The position numbers and the translations under genes are program-made. Under the pieces are notes generated by a model. That model saw nothing but the letters and a program-made list of their open reading frames with translations, was not told where the DNA came from and made no database searches. A DNA stretch of 64,000 bases, from positions 3,410,001-3,474,000 of the forward strand of contig NZ_AP028878.1 of assembly GCF_036511935.1 (NCBI RefSeq). The letters are read 5' to 3'. This stretch comes from Marinobacter nanhaiticus D15-8W. GTDB taxonomy: Bacteria > Pseudomonadota > Gammaproteobacteria > Pseudomonadales > Oleiphilaceae. Positions 53,579 to 64,000 of the stretch are shown one piece after another. Positions within the stretch are counted from its first letter, which is position 1. Every line of letters begins with the position of its first letter.

Positions 53579-54229
53579 CTAATCGATGGAGGAGTGGGCC
53601 GTAAACGATCGTTGTCCAGTAGAAGCACTAGTAGCTCCACCAACCTGACGCATGATTTCGTCAGCCGTTTGCTTAAGCTCGGAAAGCAGGGCCTCCATGA
53701 CGCCCTCTGCGTTCATTACGGGATCAGGGCCAGAAATATTGATGGCGGCAACGACCTGCCCGGTAAAGTTTCGAATAGGCATGGCCAGGGCTGTCGAATG
53801 ATCAGAGTAATGGCGAGTCCATCCCTGGGCACGCTCTTTTTCACAGAGGGAGATCAACTCCGGCATGGTCTGGGGTGCAGGACGGGGATAGCCATCCAGT
53901 CTTCTGCCCTGGAAGAGATGCTGGAGGTCAGCAGGTGACATCCCCATCAAAAGGGCGCGCCCCATAGCGGTGGTATGGAGAGGAAATCGGGTGCCCACGG
54001 GCACATTGACCGAAACCCTCTGCAACGCCAGCGCGCGGAAGACATAGAGCACCTCCGCATCGTCACGGGCCCCCACGTGGCTGGATAACGAAGTGCTGTC
54101 TCTTAGCCGGGTTATGAAAGGCGCCGCGACCTCGACAATCTCGCGGCTGGCGAGATAGCTGAACCCGCGAGAGACCACCTGAGTGCCCAGCGCATAGGTG
54201 TTGGTTCCAATCTTGTTCAGGTAACCCAT
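53579..54229 (-). pseudogene. IclR-family regulator lacking its DNA-binding domain
   Basis: The 216 residues start GYLNKIGTNTYALGTQVV, the end of the wing of an IclR helix-turn-helix, and continue with a full effector domain (FPLHTTAMGRALLMGM; RHYSDHSTALAMPIRNFTGQVVAAINISGP). About 55 N-terminal residues are missing. In-frame sequence before the Met soon meets a stop and shows no helix-turn-helix. The truncation lies about 0.4 kb from the island end, so end-region rearrangement is a likely cause. Confidence 0.75.
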
Positions 54230-54562
54230 TGATTATTGGTCGACTTACTTTGTTGTGGGTGATTTAAAAGCAAGACGCTACGGAAGCGGCATTGATGCAG
54301 CGACAAATTCAAGGAGACAACAGCTTAATCCGTCCAAACGACATGCCTGGATATCAACCGACGAGCACCCTGCTGGTGGAGCGTGGTGATGAGCTCCGGG
54401 TCGGTGCAATTCAACCTACAGAAACATTGTACACTTGCCGCAAACCTAGTCTTGGCTCGGCATGGAGGTCCAAAAACGGAGTATGAGCATTAGGTCAAAA
54501 AGAAAGGTGTGGTAGAGTCGTTCCCAGCGGAGACGAGAGAGGTCGGTAACACCGAGAGGTTA

Positions 54563-54578
54563 TGTACCCATTCGGTAC
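54563..54578. promoter_or_regulatory. Candidate integrase arm-type site, right end
   Basis: TGTACCCATTCGGTAC, identical to 7521-7536. In the circular form the two would lie on either side of the joined att core. Confidence 0.4.
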
Positions 54579-54596
54579 CCAGCCTGAAACGACAAA

Positions 54597-54618
54597 GGGC
54601 ACGCCGTGAGGCATGCCC
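54597..54618 (-). terminator. Terminator of tRNA-Pro
   Basis: A 9-bp stem GGGCACGCC / GGCATGCCC (one G-T pair) with a GTGA loop, 16 bases after the tRNA 3' end on the minus strand, followed by TTTGTCG. It lies in island DNA, so the island supplies the tRNA with a new terminator. Confidence 0.7.
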
Positions 54619-54633
54619 TAAGTGCTTGAAAAA

Positions 54634-54679
54634 TGGTCGGGACGGCAGGATTTGAACCTGCGACCACCTGCACCCCATA
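54634..54679 (-). repeat. Right attachment repeat (3' part of the intact tRNA-Pro)
   Basis: This is the partner of 7337-7382. The repeat covers the CCA end through the anticodon loop, so the island carries a 3' end that rebuilds the tRNA. Confidence 0.9.
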
Positions 54680-54710
54680 CAGGTGCGCTACCAGGCTGCG
54701 CTACGCCCCG
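54634..54710 (-). tRNA. tRNA-Pro (anticodon GGG)
   Basis: This 77-base tRNA folds with acceptor stem CGGGGCG / CGTCCCG, an anticodon arm CCTGT-ATGGGGT-GCAGG giving anticodon GGG, T arm GCAGG-TTCAAAT-CCTGC and an encoded CCA. It is intact and is the integration target of the island. Confidence 0.96.
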
Positions 54711-54833
54711 ACACGGTAGGCTTTGAACAGTGAGTTCAATAGCTTAGCGGGAGCGAAGTCTACACTAGCTCCTGCCAAAAATAAACAGGAAATCGCGATA
54801 AAAATGCGGGATTCAGTCCCGGCGCTGAGGAAC

Positions 54834-55196
54834 TCAGGCCGGGCTGTTCAGGACGTCCAGAACCTCTTCGAGTTCCGCGATCATTTGGCGGATCAACTGC
54901 TTGTACTGGGACGTGTCGTCCTTGATTTCGTGGCTACTCAGCTTCTGCTTGGCTCCACCGATGGTGTAGCCCTGATCATAGAGCAGGCTGCGGATCTGGC
55001 GAATGGTCAGAACGTCGGCACGCTGGTAGTAACGGCGGTTACCCCTGCGTTTTACCGGCGACAGTTGTGGGAATTCCTGTTCCCAGTAGCGCAGCACATG
55101 AGCCTTGACGCTACAGAGGTCGGCTACCTCACCAATCGTGAAGTAGCGTTTGCCCGGAATCGGAGGCAGTTCGTTGTTATGACTGGGTTCCAGCAT
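54834..55196 (-). CDS. MerR-like regulator linked to ihfA
   Basis: This 120-residue protein has a MerR winged helix ([70 protein letters not shown]) and a short helical tail without metal-binding cysteines. The gene is conserved beside ihfA in gammaproteobacteria. It overlaps the ihfA end by 20 bases. Confidence 0.92.
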   Translation of the reverse strand: MLEPSHNNELPPIPGKRYFTIGEVADLCSVKAHVLRYWEQEFPQLSPVKRRGNRRYYQRADVLTIRQIRSLLYDQGYTIGGAKQKLSSHEIKDDTSQYKQLIRQMIAELEEVLDVLNSPA

Positions 55197-55479
55197 ACGC
55201 CTCTACTTTCTGCTTCAGTTTTTGTCCAGGTCGGAAAGTAACCACTCGACGCGCGCTGATTGGAATCTCTTCACCGGTTTTCGGGTTGCGGCCGGGACGC
55301 TCTTTCTTGTCCCGCAGATCAAAGTTACCGAATCCCGACAACTTAACCTGCTCGTTGTGGCTCAGTGCGTCTCTGATCTCGCCAAAGAACGCTTCCACCA
55401 TTTCCTTGGCTTCGCGTTTGTTGAGCCCCAGCTCTTCATAGAGGCGTTCCGCCATCTCCGCTTTCGTCAAAGCCGTCAT
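55177..55479 (-). CDS. ihfA: Integration host factor alpha subunit
   Basis: This 100-residue DNA-bending protein has the family core ([35 protein letters not shown]...[49 protein letters not shown]), including the conserved RNPKTGE arm. It follows pheT, as in most gammaproteobacteria. IHF also assists many tyrosine integrases. Confidence 0.98.
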   Translation of the reverse strand: MTALTKAEMAERLYEELGLNKREAKEMVEAFFGEIRDALSHNEQVKLSGFGNFDLRDKKERPGRNPKTGEEIPISARRVVTFRPGQKLKQKVEAYAGTQS

Positions 55480-55483
55480 TCCG

Positions 55484-57856
55484 TTAACTCCTCAGTGTTG
55501 CATCAAGCTCGGCCTTCAGAGCGTCTATAACCGCATTAAACCACGCCTGAATCTCGTCGTCATTCAGCGTCCGCTCAGGATGCTGCCAGAAGAGACTCAG
55601 TGCAAGGCTCTTACGACCTTCCCCGATGGCTTCGCCCTCAAACACGTCGAAAACCCGCACGCCGGTAAGGTATTCACCTGCCTGCTGGCGCGCGATACGC
55701 TGCACTTCTGCGTACGTCACCTCGTTCCCGATAATAATAGCCAAATCCCGGCGAACCTCAGGGAATTTTGAAAATTCTTTGAAATTAGGCACATATCCGG
55801 CAACGATCGAATTCAAGAATAGCTCAAACATATAGATCGCGCCATCCAGGTCCAGTTTTTTCTGTACCTGAGGGTGCAGCGCACCGACCCACCCCACGCG
55901 AAGGCCCGCCAAACGCAGTTCAGCACACTGCCCAGGGTGTAGCGCGGCGTGCTCAGCAGCGTGGAATTCCACCTCGATACCCAACAGGTCGAACAGTGCC
56001 TCGAGATCGCCCTTCACATCGTAGAAGTCGACATTGCGACGGCCGTTAACCCAACTTTCCGGGCTCTCCGGCCCGGTGACCACCCCAGACAGCATCGGAA
56101 CCTGGTCGATTTCATCGCCGGAGCGGATAAAGCGCAGCCCCGTTTCGAACAGACGGATACGCGATTGCTGGCGATTCTGGTTATAGGCGACAGTCTTTAA
56201 CAGGCCCGGCCAGAGGGAGGTGCGCATCACGGCCATGTCGCTGGAGATCGGATTGGCCAGTTCGATGCCCTCGTTGTGAACATCTATCAGAGACTGCACC
56301 TTTTCGTCGACGAAGCTGTAAGTCACTGCCTCCTGATAGCCCCGGGCCACCAGAAATGAGCGGATACCAGACAACGGCCTGACCGCCTCCTTCTCTTCCC
56401 TAAGCCCCAGACTGCCCACCGGCTCGGTCACCGGCAAGTTGTTGTAGCCATAGATGCGGCCGATTTCCTCGATCAGGTCCACTTCGATAGTGATATCGGG
56501 GCGGAAGCTCGGCACATGCACCTTCCACCCACCGCGGGTCAACTTGTCGATATGTAGACCCAGGCGGGTGAGGATCTCCTCGATTTCCGTGCGGTCGATC
56601 GCCAGTCCCAGCACATCGGCCACGCGCTGCTCACGCAACTCGATTACCGGCTCTTGCGGCAGGTGTGCCTCGCTGTGGACCTCGACAATCTCACCCGCCT
56701 CACCGCCAACGATCTCCAATAGCAACGCGGTCGCGCGCTCCATAGCATCCCGCGTGAGTTTCGGGTCGACGCCACGCTCGAAACGGTGGGAAGCGTCCGT
56801 ATGCAAGCCGTAGTGACGCGCCTTGCCCGCGATGGAAATCGGGTCGAAGAAGGCCGCTTCCAGTACCAGGTCCCGGGTATTCTCCACGACCCCTGAGTGC
56901 TCGCCGCCCATCACACCGGCAATAGCGATAGGCTTGTCATGGTCAGCAATAATCAGGGTTTCGGGGGTCAGTTCCACCTCCTGACCATCAAGCAGGACCA
57001 ACTTTTCCCCTGCCTTGGCCCAACGCACCACGATACCGCCGACGATTTCAGACCGGTCGAAGGCATGCATGGGCTGGCCCAGCTCCAGCATGACATAGTT
57101 GGTGACATCTACTGCGGGGTCGATGCTGCGGACACCGGATCGACGCAGGCGCTCACGCATCCAAAGCGGAGTCTCAGCGCTCAGGTCAACATTGCGAATG
57201 ATTCGGCCCAAGTAGCGCGGACAGCCTTCGGGAGCATCGATACGGACGTCAATCAGCTCTGAATGAATAGGCTCGACAGGACGAATGTCCGGGCCCTCGA
57301 CAACCAACCGATTAAGCACCCCAACCTCTCGGGCCAGGCCACGGATGGAAAGACAGTCGCTACGGTTGGGCGTGAGATCGACATCGATCGTCACATCATC
57401 CAGGCCGAGATATTCGCGCAGGCTCTTACCTACTGGCGCGCTCTCCGGCAGCTCCATGAGACCTTCATGGCTCTCTGACAATTGCAGCTCAGACTCGGAA
57501 CAGAGCATGCCATTGGATGGTTGTCCCCGCAGCTTGGCCTTCTTGATCTTGAAGTTCCCGGGCAGCACAGCCCCTACGACGGCAAACGGCACTTTCAGGC
57601 CTGCGCGCACATTAGGTGCACCGCAAACGACCTGCACGGTCTCTTCGCCACCGGCGACCTGGCAAACCCGCAGTTTGTCGGCGTCCGGATGCTGTTCGAC
57701 GGAGAGAACCTCACCCACGATCACATCACTGAACGAGCCGGCGACTCTCTCGAATTCATCCACTTCCAGACCGGCCATGGTGATCTGGTCTACAAGCGCC
57801 TGGGTATCGATGTCCGGGTTGACCCACTCGCGGAGCCACTGTTCGCTGAATTTCAT
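55484..57856 (-). CDS. pheT: Phenylalanyl-tRNA synthetase beta subunit
   Basis: This 790-residue protein has an N-terminal tRNA-binding domain ([24 protein letters not shown]), B3/B4 editing domain, B5 and the catalytic-like core, and an anticodon-binding C-terminus ([24 protein letters not shown]). It forms the heterotetramer with PheS that charges tRNA-Phe. ihfA starts 5 bases after its end. Confidence 0.98.
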   Translation of the reverse strand: MKFSEQWLREWVNPDIDTQALVDQITMAGLEVDEFERVAGSFSDVIVGEVLSVEQHPDADKLRVCQVAGGEETVQVVCGAPNVRAGLKVPFAVVGAVLPGNFKIKKAKLRGQPSNGMLCSESELQLSESHEGLMELPESAPVGKSLREYLGLDDVTIDVDLTPNRSDCLSIRGLAREVGVLNRLVVEGPDIRPVEPIHSELIDVRIDAPEGCPRYLGRIIRNVDLSAETPLWMRERLRRSGVRSIDPAVDVTNYVMLELGQPMHAFDRSEIVGGIVVRWAKAGEKLVLLDGQEVELTPETLIIADHDKPIAIAGVMGGEHSGVVENTRDLVLEAAFFDPISIAGKARHYGLHTDASHRFERGVDPKLTRDAMERATALLLEIVGGEAGEIVEVHSEAHLPQEPVIELREQRVADVLGLAIDRTEIEEILTRLGLHIDKLTRGGWKVHVPSFRPDITIEVDLIEEIGRIYGYNNLPVTEPVGSLGLREEKEAVRPLSGIRSFLVARGYQEAVTYSFVDEKVQSLIDVHNEGIELANPISSDMAVMRTSLWPGLLKTVAYNQNRQQSRIRLFETGLRFIRSGDEIDQVPMLSGVVTGPESPESWVNGRRNVDFYDVKGDLEALFDLLGIEVEFHAAEHAALHPGQCAELRLAGLRVGWVGALHPQVQKKLDLDGAIYMFELFLNSIVAGYVPNFKEFSKFPEVRRDLAIIIGNEVTYAEVQRIARQQAGEYLTGVRVFDVFEGEAIGEGRKSLALSLFWQHPERTLNDDEIQAWFNAVIDALKAELDATLRS

Positions 57857-57913
57857 GCTCTCTGCCTTGTTCTGATTCGATGTATCCTGAAAACTTGGAA
57901 ATGCGACCTCTGA

Positions 57914-59011
<1,098 letters not shown>

Positions 59012-59058
59012 TCAGGTGCGCTCCGCGCGCCTCATTCTACAGACCCGCGAACAAAAAA

Positions 59059-59082
59059 GGGGAAGAGCATGTGCTCTTCCCC
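59059..59082 (-). terminator. Terminator after rplT
   Basis: A perfect 11-bp stem GGGGAAGAGCA / TGCTCTTCCCC with a 2-base gap. On the minus strand it is followed by TTTTTTGT. It separates infC-rpmI-rplT from pheST. Confidence 0.9.
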
Positions 59083-59132
59083 TTCGGCATGCCCCGGGGG
59101 CATCCAATACGATATGCAATCGATGAAAGAGC

Positions 59133-59489
59133 TTACGCCAACGCAGACTTGGCTTTTTCAACGACGGCACTGAACGCTTGTTGCTCGTTCATCGCCAGGT
59201 CGGCAAGGACCTTACGATCGATCTCAACGTTGGCCTTCTTCAGACCAGCAATCAGACGGCTGTACGACAGGCCGTTGGCACGAGCACCGGCGTTGATACG
59301 CGCGATCCAAAGTGCACGGAACTGACGCTTGCGGTTACGACGGTCACGATATGCGTACTGACCAGCCTTGATAACCGCCTGTTTGGCAACACGATAGACG
59401 CGGCTCCGGGCACCGTAGTAACCCTTGGCCTGCTTCATGATCTTCTTGTGACGACGACGTGCGACGACACCACGCTTTACACGAGCCAT
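59133..59489 (-). CDS. rplT: 50S ribosomal protein L20
   Basis: This 118-residue basic protein is the complete L20 ([66 protein letters not shown]...). It is the last gene of infC-rpmI-rplT; in E. coli L20 represses this operon at the rpmI leader. Confidence 0.99.
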   Translation of the reverse strand: MARVKRGVVARRRHKKIMKQAKGYYGARSRVYRVAKQAVIKAGQYAYRDRRNRKRQFRALWIARINAGARANGLSYSRLIAGLKKANVEIDRKVLADLAMNEQQAFSAVVEKAKSALA

Positions 59490-59521
59490 AACTCAATCCT
59501 TCTTGACTTAAGAACCTGAAA

Positions 59522-59713
59522 TTAAAGCGCGATCATGCGCTTGATGGATGCAACGTCAGACTTGGCGATCAGCTTGGTGCCGCGCAGTTGACGCTTACGC
59601 TTCGGGCTCTTCTTGGTCAGGATGTGACTCGTGAAGGACTGCTTATGCTTGAAGCCTTTCGCGGTACGCTTGAACCGCTTCGTGGCTCCGCTCTTGGTTT
59701 TCATCTTGGGCAT
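59522..59713 (-). CDS. rpmI: 50S ribosomal protein L35
   Basis: This protein has 63 residues from the ATG at 59713 ([46 protein letters not shown]). An upstream Met at 59776 is not part of the protein. Standard position between infC and rplT. Confidence 0.98.
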   Translation of the reverse strand: MPKMKTKSGATKRFKRTAKGFKHKQSFTSHILTKKSPKRKRQLRGTKLIAKSDVASIKRMIAL

Positions 59714-59766
59714 TTCTAAAACTCCGCATTTTCGTTTTAAATAAATAATGATCCCTGAACGACAAA

Positions 59767-59788
59767 TCCCCCGCACTGTGACGGGGGA
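59767..59788 (-). terminator. Hairpin between infC and rpmI
   Basis: A 7-bp stem TCCCCCG / CGGGGGA with an 8-base loop; TTTGTCG follows on the minus strand. It could attenuate the operon or act in L20 control. Confidence 0.4.
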
Positions 59789-59806
59789 CAGGCGAATTCG
59801 GTGGAA

Positions 59807-60343
59807 TCATTTTTTCTTGCGGGGGGCAACAACCATCGTCATTTGCCGGCCTTCCATTTTCGGCCGTTGCTCTACCTGGGCAAGTTCTTCGATATCCGCC
59901 TCAACACGATTCATGAGCTTCATACCAATTTCCTGGTGTGCCATCTCACGACCGCGGAAGCGGATTGTGATCTTGCCCCGATCCCCGTTCTCAAGGAAAC
60001 GTATCAGGTTGCGTAGCTTGACCTGATAATCCCCTTCTTCCGTGCCAGGCCGGAACTTCACTTCTTTCACCTGGACCTGCTTCTGCTTTTTCTTCGCAGC
60101 AGCCTTGGCCTTCTTCTCTTCGAAGACCTTCTTGCCGTAGTCCATTATCTTACAGACGACCGGATCGGAATTCGTCACCTGAACCAGATCCAGAGAAGCC
60201 TCTTCCGCAGCTTTGAGCGCATCTTCGATGGATACGATACCCACCTGCTCACCGTCCGCTGCAATCAGACGTACTTCTGTGGCTTCTATATTCTCATTGA
60301 TGGGCGCTTTTGGAGCCCGTCCCCGATTCGTTCGCTGTTTAAT
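59807..60343 (-). CDS. infC: Translation initiation factor IF-3 (ATT start)
   Basis: The protein reads (M)[56 protein letters not shown]..., complete IF-3 of about 178 residues. No ATG/GTG/TTG fits the N-terminus. Two ATT codons lie at 60344-60346 and 60341-60343 behind CGGAG. The second (60343) has the better 8-base spacing, but the first is possible and overlaps the thrS stop by one base. A rare start is the known basis of IF-3 autoregulation. The internal ATG-like start at 60244 would lose the N-terminal domain. Confidence 0.93.
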   Translation of the reverse strand: MKQRTNRGRAPKAPINENIEATEVRLIAADGEQVGIVSIEDALKAAEEASLDLVQVTNSDPVVCKIMDYGKKVFEEKKAKAAAKKKQKQVQVKEVKFRPGTEEGDYQVKLRNLIRFLENGDRGKITIRFRGREMAHQEIGMKLMNRVEADIEELAQVEQRPKMEGRQMTMVVAPRKKK

Positions 60344-60345
60344 AA

Positions 60346-62271
60346 TCAGTTCTCCGTTTGGTTTCTACCTTTGCGGGACACTTCATTGGCCAACAGGGCC
60401 TTGAAGTCGTCCAGCGACATAGTACCCAGATCATCACCCTTGCGATTACGTACGGCAACCGCACCGGATTCGACCTCTTTATCACCGACTACGGCAAGGA
60501 AAGGTACTTTGTTAAGCGTGTGCTCGCGAATTTTAAAGCCGATCTTCTCGTTTCTCAAGTCGGCATGCGCCCGATAGCCGGAATTTTCAAGGGCTTTGGC
60601 GATTTCTTCGCAATATTCACGCTGATTGTCGGTGATATTCATGATCGCCACCTGGGTCGGCGCCAACCAGGTCGGGAACGCGCCTTCGTATTCCTCGATC
60701 AGGATGCCGATAAAGCGTTCGAAGGAACCCAATACCGCGCGGTGCAGCATGACCGGAGTGCGACGCTCGGAATTATCCGCCACGAATTGTGCACCCAAGC
60801 GGCCCGGCATGGAGAAATCCACCTGCACAGTGCCGCACTGCCAGACCCGACCGATACAATCTTTCAGCGAGTACTCGATCTTCGGGCCATAGAAAGCGCC
60901 CTCACCCGGCAGCAACTCCCACTCAACACCCTCGCGATTGAGCGCCTCTTCCAGGGCGGCTTCCGCCTTGTCCCAGATTTCGTCGGAGCCCACGCGTTTT
61001 TCCGGGCGGGTAGAGAGTTTATACAGGATCTCGGTGAAGCCGAAATCGGTATAAACCTCATGCAGAAGGTCCATGAACTTCGAGACTTCCGCCTGGATGT
61101 CCTCTTCCTCACAGAAGATATGCGCATCGTCCTGGGTGAAGCCACGCACCCGCATCAGGCCATGTAGCGCACCGGATGCCTCGTTGCGATGGCAGGATCC
61201 GAACTCCGCCAGACGCAACGGCAGGTCCTTATAGCTCTTGAGCCCCTGGTTGAACACCTGGATATGGCACGGACAGTTCATCGGCTTGATGGCGAAATCG
61301 TGTTTCTCGGACTCGGTGGTGAACATGTCGTCACCGAACTTATCCCAATGGCCGGACTGCTCCCACAGGGTACGGGAGACCACCTGCGGCGTCTTGATTT
61401 CCTGATAGCCATGGCTGCGCAGCTTGTCACGCATGTACTGCTCGATCTGCTGATACACGGTCCAGCCATCCGGGTGCCAGAACACCATGCCGGGCGCCTC
61501 TTCCTGCATGTGGAACAGGTCGAGCTTCTTGCCGATCTTGCGGTGATCGCGCTTTTCTGCCTCTTCGAGACGGTGCAGATACGCCTTGAGGTCCTTCTTG
61601 TTACCCCAGGCCGTACCGTAGATACGCTGCAACTGCTCATTGCCGGTGTCACCGCGCCAGTAGGCACCCGCCACCTTGGTCAGCTTGAACGCCTTGAGCT
61701 TACTGGTGTTCGGCACGTGCGGGCCACGGCACAGGTCGATGAAATCGCCCTGACGATAGAAGGAAAGATCTTCCTCACCCGGAATATCCTGAATAATACG
61801 GACCTTGTACTCTTCACCCATCTCCTCGAACAGCTTGACGGCTTCGTCGCGAGACAGGATCGAGCGGGACACCTTGAAGTCCTGCTTGGCCAACTCTTCC
61901 ATGCGCTTTTCGATACGCGCCAGGTCTTCGTTGGTAAACGGGCGATCGAACTTGAAATCGTAGTAGAAGCCGTTGTCGATAACCGGCCCGATAGTGACCT
62001 GAGCCGTCGGGAACAGGTCCTTCACCGCCATGGCAAGCAAGTGAGCGGTGGAGTGACGGATAATATCGACACCGTCTTCGTCACGGTCGGTGACGATAGC
62101 CAGTTCGGTGTCATCGCTAATTTCATAACTGGTATCCACCAGCTTACCGTCGATACGACCGGCGAGCGCGGCCTTGGCCAGACCAGCGCCGATATCGGCA
62201 GCGACGTCATGAACGGTAACAGGCTGGGAAAAACTACGATGACTTCCGTCGGGAAGCGTAATAACGGGCAT
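60346..62271 (-). CDS. thrS: Threonyl-tRNA synthetase
   Basis: This 641-residue enzyme has a TGS domain ([24 protein letters not shown]), an editing domain ([16 protein letters not shown]; the HxxxH is seen as HSTAH), class II motifs ([10 protein letters not shown] zinc site Cys; [36 protein letters not shown]) and the anticodon-binding C-terminus. It heads the thrS-infC-rpmI-rplT run. Confidence 0.98.
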   Translation of the reverse strand: MPVITLPDGSHRSFSQPVTVHDVAADIGAGLAKAALAGRIDGKLVDTSYEISDDTELAIVTDRDEDGVDIIRHSTAHLLAMAVKDLFPTAQVTIGPVIDNGFYYDFKFDRPFTNEDLARIEKRMEELAKQDFKVSRSILSRDEAVKLFEEMGEEYKVRIIQDIPGEEDLSFYRQGDFIDLCRGPHVPNTSKLKAFKLTKVAGAYWRGDTGNEQLQRIYGTAWGNKKDLKAYLHRLEEAEKRDHRKIGKKLDLFHMQEEAPGMVFWHPDGWTVYQQIEQYMRDKLRSHGYQEIKTPQVVSRTLWEQSGHWDKFGDDMFTTESEKHDFAIKPMNCPCHIQVFNQGLKSYKDLPLRLAEFGSCHRNEASGALHGLMRVRGFTQDDAHIFCEEEDIQAEVSKFMDLLHEVYTDFGFTEILYKLSTRPEKRVGSDEIWDKAEAALEEALNREGVEWELLPGEGAFYGPKIEYSLKDCIGRVWQCGTVQVDFSMPGRLGAQFVADNSERRTPVMLHRAVLGSFERFIGILIEEYEGAFPTWLAPTQVAIMNITDNQREYCEEIAKALENSGYRAHADLRNEKIGFKIREHTLNKVPFLAVVGDKEVESGAVAVRNRKGDDLGTMSLDDFKALLANEVSRKGRNQTEN

Positions 62272-62504
62272 GGCACAGCTCCATTTCAGCGGTGATCCTT
62301 ACGAGAGACCACATGGTTTCGGGCGACCGCATTACGATTGCGATCTTTTCAGGGGCCGAATTCTAACAGCCAAGCTGCGGATCTGCCATGCAAAAACCGG
62401 TGAAACACTGCACAATAAGCTTCGTTCAGAGCTATCGCGTCCATAGGCGGCTGGGAAAGAAAGCTCACCAGGATGGGCAGCCAATCAAAGCAGGGAGACA
62501 GGCC

Positions 62505-63251
62505 GTGCGGGTTATCGCGTTTCACAATCTCAAGGGCGGCGTGGGCAAGACCGCAGCGGCGGTTAATATCGCCTACCTCGCTGCCGAAAGCGGGGTTCCC
62601 ACCCTGCTCTGGGACCTGGATGCGCAGGGCGCGGCCAGCTGGTACCTGGGTGAGGCACCCGACATCGTGGGGGAGAAAGCCGCCCGACTGGTCAAGGGCA
62701 AGACACCGGTGGGCCAGATGATCCAGCCGACCGCCTATGACCGCCTGGACTTGATACCCGCTCATCCCAGTTTCCGCAATCTCGACCTTCGATTGGAGAA
62801 GGATGGCGACAAACATGCTCTGCGGGACTGGCTCAAACCGCTGTCCGAGGACTACGGACTGATTGTGCTCGACTGCCCGCCTTCCCTCTCGCGCCTGGCC
62901 GAACAAATCCTGGAAACGGCTGATCAGGTTTTCGTTCCGATCATTCCCAGTTGGCTGTCACTGAACAGTTGGGAACAGCTCGTCGAGTTTGCGAATGAAA
63001 AAAAGATGGGGCACAAGAAGATGCATCCGTTCCTGTCGATGGTGGACCGACGCAAGAAGGTCCACCAGGAGATCCTGGCCACCAAAAAGGGCCCACTGAA
63101 AGGCCGGATGCACGCCTTCATCCCTTACGCCAGTGATGTGGAGAAGATGGGCGAGAACCGGTGCCCTGTCGATCGCATAAGAGCCCGAGGACCCGCGGCA
63201 ATCGCCTATCGACTGCTATGGAACGAGGTTCGCAAGGTAACCCGCATCTAG
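62505..63251 (+). CDS. ParA-family ATPase
   Basis: This protein has 248 residues from a GTG at 62505 with GGGAG 8 bases upstream; the earlier ATG at 62388 has no such site. Deviant Walker A FHNLKGGVGKTAAAVNIAYLAA, Walker A' LLWDLDAQGAASWYLG and Walker B LIVLDCPPSLS are present. No ParB gene follows and it stands alone, so it is more likely an orphan ParA that positions some cell structure than the chromosome partition pair. Confidence 0.88.
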   Translation: MRVIAFHNLKGGVGKTAAAVNIAYLAAESGVPTLLWDLDAQGAASWYLGEAPDIVGEKAARLVKGKTPVGQMIQPTAYDRLDLIPAHPSFRNLDLRLEKDGDKHALRDWLKPLSEDYGLIVLDCPPSLSRLAEQILETADQVFVPIIPSWLSLNSWEQLVEFANEKKMGHKKMHPFLSMVDRRKKVHQEILATKKGPLKGRMHAFIPYASDVEKMGENRCPVDRIRARGPAAIAYRLLWNEVRKVTRI

Positions 63252-63280
63252 TGGCCGTATGAACTTCTGTAAGCTATAAA

Positions 63281-63307
63281 ACAAACGCCCCGGACCGGGG
63301 CGTTTGT
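63281..63307. terminator. Bidirectional terminator
   Basis: An 11-bp stem ACAAACGCCCC / GGGGCGTTTGT with a 5-base centre, T-rich on both outer sides, between the convergent ParA-like and TRAP genes. Confidence 0.9.
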
Positions 63308-63320
63308 CTTCTAGCCGTCC

Positions 63321-64000
63321 TCACGCGGTGGCGGAGGCGGCCTCTTCCCTATTCCTGCGGCGGAGTTGGCCATAGGCCATCACGCCCAACAGGATCAGCG
63401 TCGGTATAAACATCAACTCCTTGGGCGGACGATCCAGTTCAACCTGCACTGCATCGATCGTCCAGTCGAAGGAAAGTCCCGCATTTTCGGCCGGGCTACC
63501 GAAGGTGACGAAATCCACCACCATCTTTTCACCTTCTGGACGCAACTCCAGACCGGCCTCCATCAACCGGGCCTCAGGTGATTCACCCTCCGGCAGTTCC
63601 AGGTTGATAAATGTGGATTCCTCCGTACCTTCGAGAGTCATACCTGATGCCTTGAGCACGATATTCTGCCCCGCTGACACATCATCCACGTATTCCATGA
63701 TCTCCGCCCCCGGGCGCAACTCGGTCGGTGGGTAGATCATGTCCCACCAGAAGCCCGGCCGGAACAGGGTGAAGGTGATCAGCAGGAGCAAAACCGTTTC
63801 CCAGATTTTGGTCTTGGTAAACCAATAGCCCTGGGTCGCCGCCGAGAACGTCAGCATCGCCGTTACCGCGCTAGCGACGGTGACCAGGAGATCGAACCAG
63901 CCGGTTAATCCAATCAGCAACAACTGGGTGTTGAAAATGAACATGAACGGCAGGATGGCGGTACGGATATCGTAGGTGAAGCCCTGGATACCGGTCCTGA
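63321..64000 (-). CDS. C-terminal part of a fused TRAP transporter permease (DUF3394 type), runs off window
   Basis: The frame is open to the window edge and upstream residues read RTGIQGFTYDIRTAILPFMFIFNTQLLLIGL, the end of a TRAP large-permease domain. Then come membrane segments and the DUF3394-type tail (YPPTELRPGAEIMEYVDDVSAGQNIVLKASG...FVTFGSPAENAGLSFDWTIDAVQVELDRPPKELMFIPTLILLG). The internal Met at 63944 is not the start. The substrate, probably an organic acid, is unknown. Confidence 0.85.
   Translation of the reverse strand, partial: RTGIQGFTYDIRTAILPFMFIFNTQLLLIGLTGWFDLLVTVASAVTAMLTFSAATQGYWFTKTKIWETVLLLLITFTLFRPGFWWDMIYPPTELRPGAEIMEYVDDVSAGQNIVLKASGMTLEGTEESTFINLELPEGESPEARLMEAGLELRPEGEKMVVDFVTFGSPAENAGLSFDWTIDAVQVELDRPPKELMFIPTLILLGVMAYGQLRRRNREEAASATA

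Larger units (their letters stand above)
54230..54633. other. Right end of the island, no gene recognised
   Basis: No convincing gene is seen (a 64-codon plus frame lacks a ribosome site). It contains the shared 16-bp motif at 54563 and the tRNA terminator. Confidence 0.4.

Noticed and set aside
54292..54486. 64-codon plus-strand frame near the right island end
   Set aside because: There is no ribosome site or recognisable sequence.
61189..62295. 368-codon open frame on the plus strand
   Set aside because: It is antisense to thrS, with repeated codon-shadow patterns and no domain.
62505..63251. ParA as part of plasmid or island partition
   Set aside because: It lies outside the att repeats in chromosomal DNA and has no ParB partner or parS-like repeats nearby.

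Overview
The window looks like a chromosome segment of a marine gammaproteobacterium, most like Marinobacter or a close relative. This rests on gene order, protein style and a non-AUG infC start; it is recognition, not a database match. It has three parts.

Left chromosome (1-7336): a glucose/sugar uptake locus on the minus strand, gltR-gtrS-gtsABCD, in the order known from Pseudomonas, plus the start of an ATP-grasp gene at the window edge. Right chromosome (54634-64000): tRNA-Pro(GGG), a MerR-like gene, ihfA, pheT, pheS, rplT, rpmI, infC and thrS, all on the minus strand, then a ParA-like ATPase and the end of a fused TRAP permease.

Between them lies a genomic island of about 47.3 kb. It is bounded by a 46-bp direct repeat (7337-7382 and 54634-54679, one mismatch) that is the 3' part of tRNA-Pro. 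A tyrosine integrase gene starts 223 bp inside the left repeat. From left to right the island holds: the integrase and small unknown genes; a nest in which an unknown gene is split by an IS3-family element that is itself split by an IS66 element (perfect 8-bp target duplication); a metal-resistance block (about 15.3-44.7 kb); and a tail of regulators, transporters and stress genes (45-54 kb) ending in an IclR gene without its DNA-binding domain.

The metal block contains merR-merTPFA with a cytochrome c lipoprotein and a methyltransferase; a HupE-like operon; a two-component system divergent from a cupredoxin-copA-copB operon; a copper P-type ATPase with helper genes; a DUF2933/methyltransferase/cytochrome operon; two cation diffusion facilitators with MerR-type promoters; and a Met-rich/DUF411/CcdA operon. 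Six copies of a tandem half-site, TTCAG-N6-TTCAG, lie upstream of the two-component/copper genes and of several uncharacterised small-protein genes, which suggests one regulon. The block is bracketed by a directly repeated unit carrying a decayed lipoyl-domain remnant and a 43-aa membrane protein gene. Other repeats and merR fragments show it was built by repeated recombination. No wholly new defence or mobile system is evident. The most novel items are the half-site regulon, the duplicated 43-aa membrane protein and the unexplained dispersed repeats.
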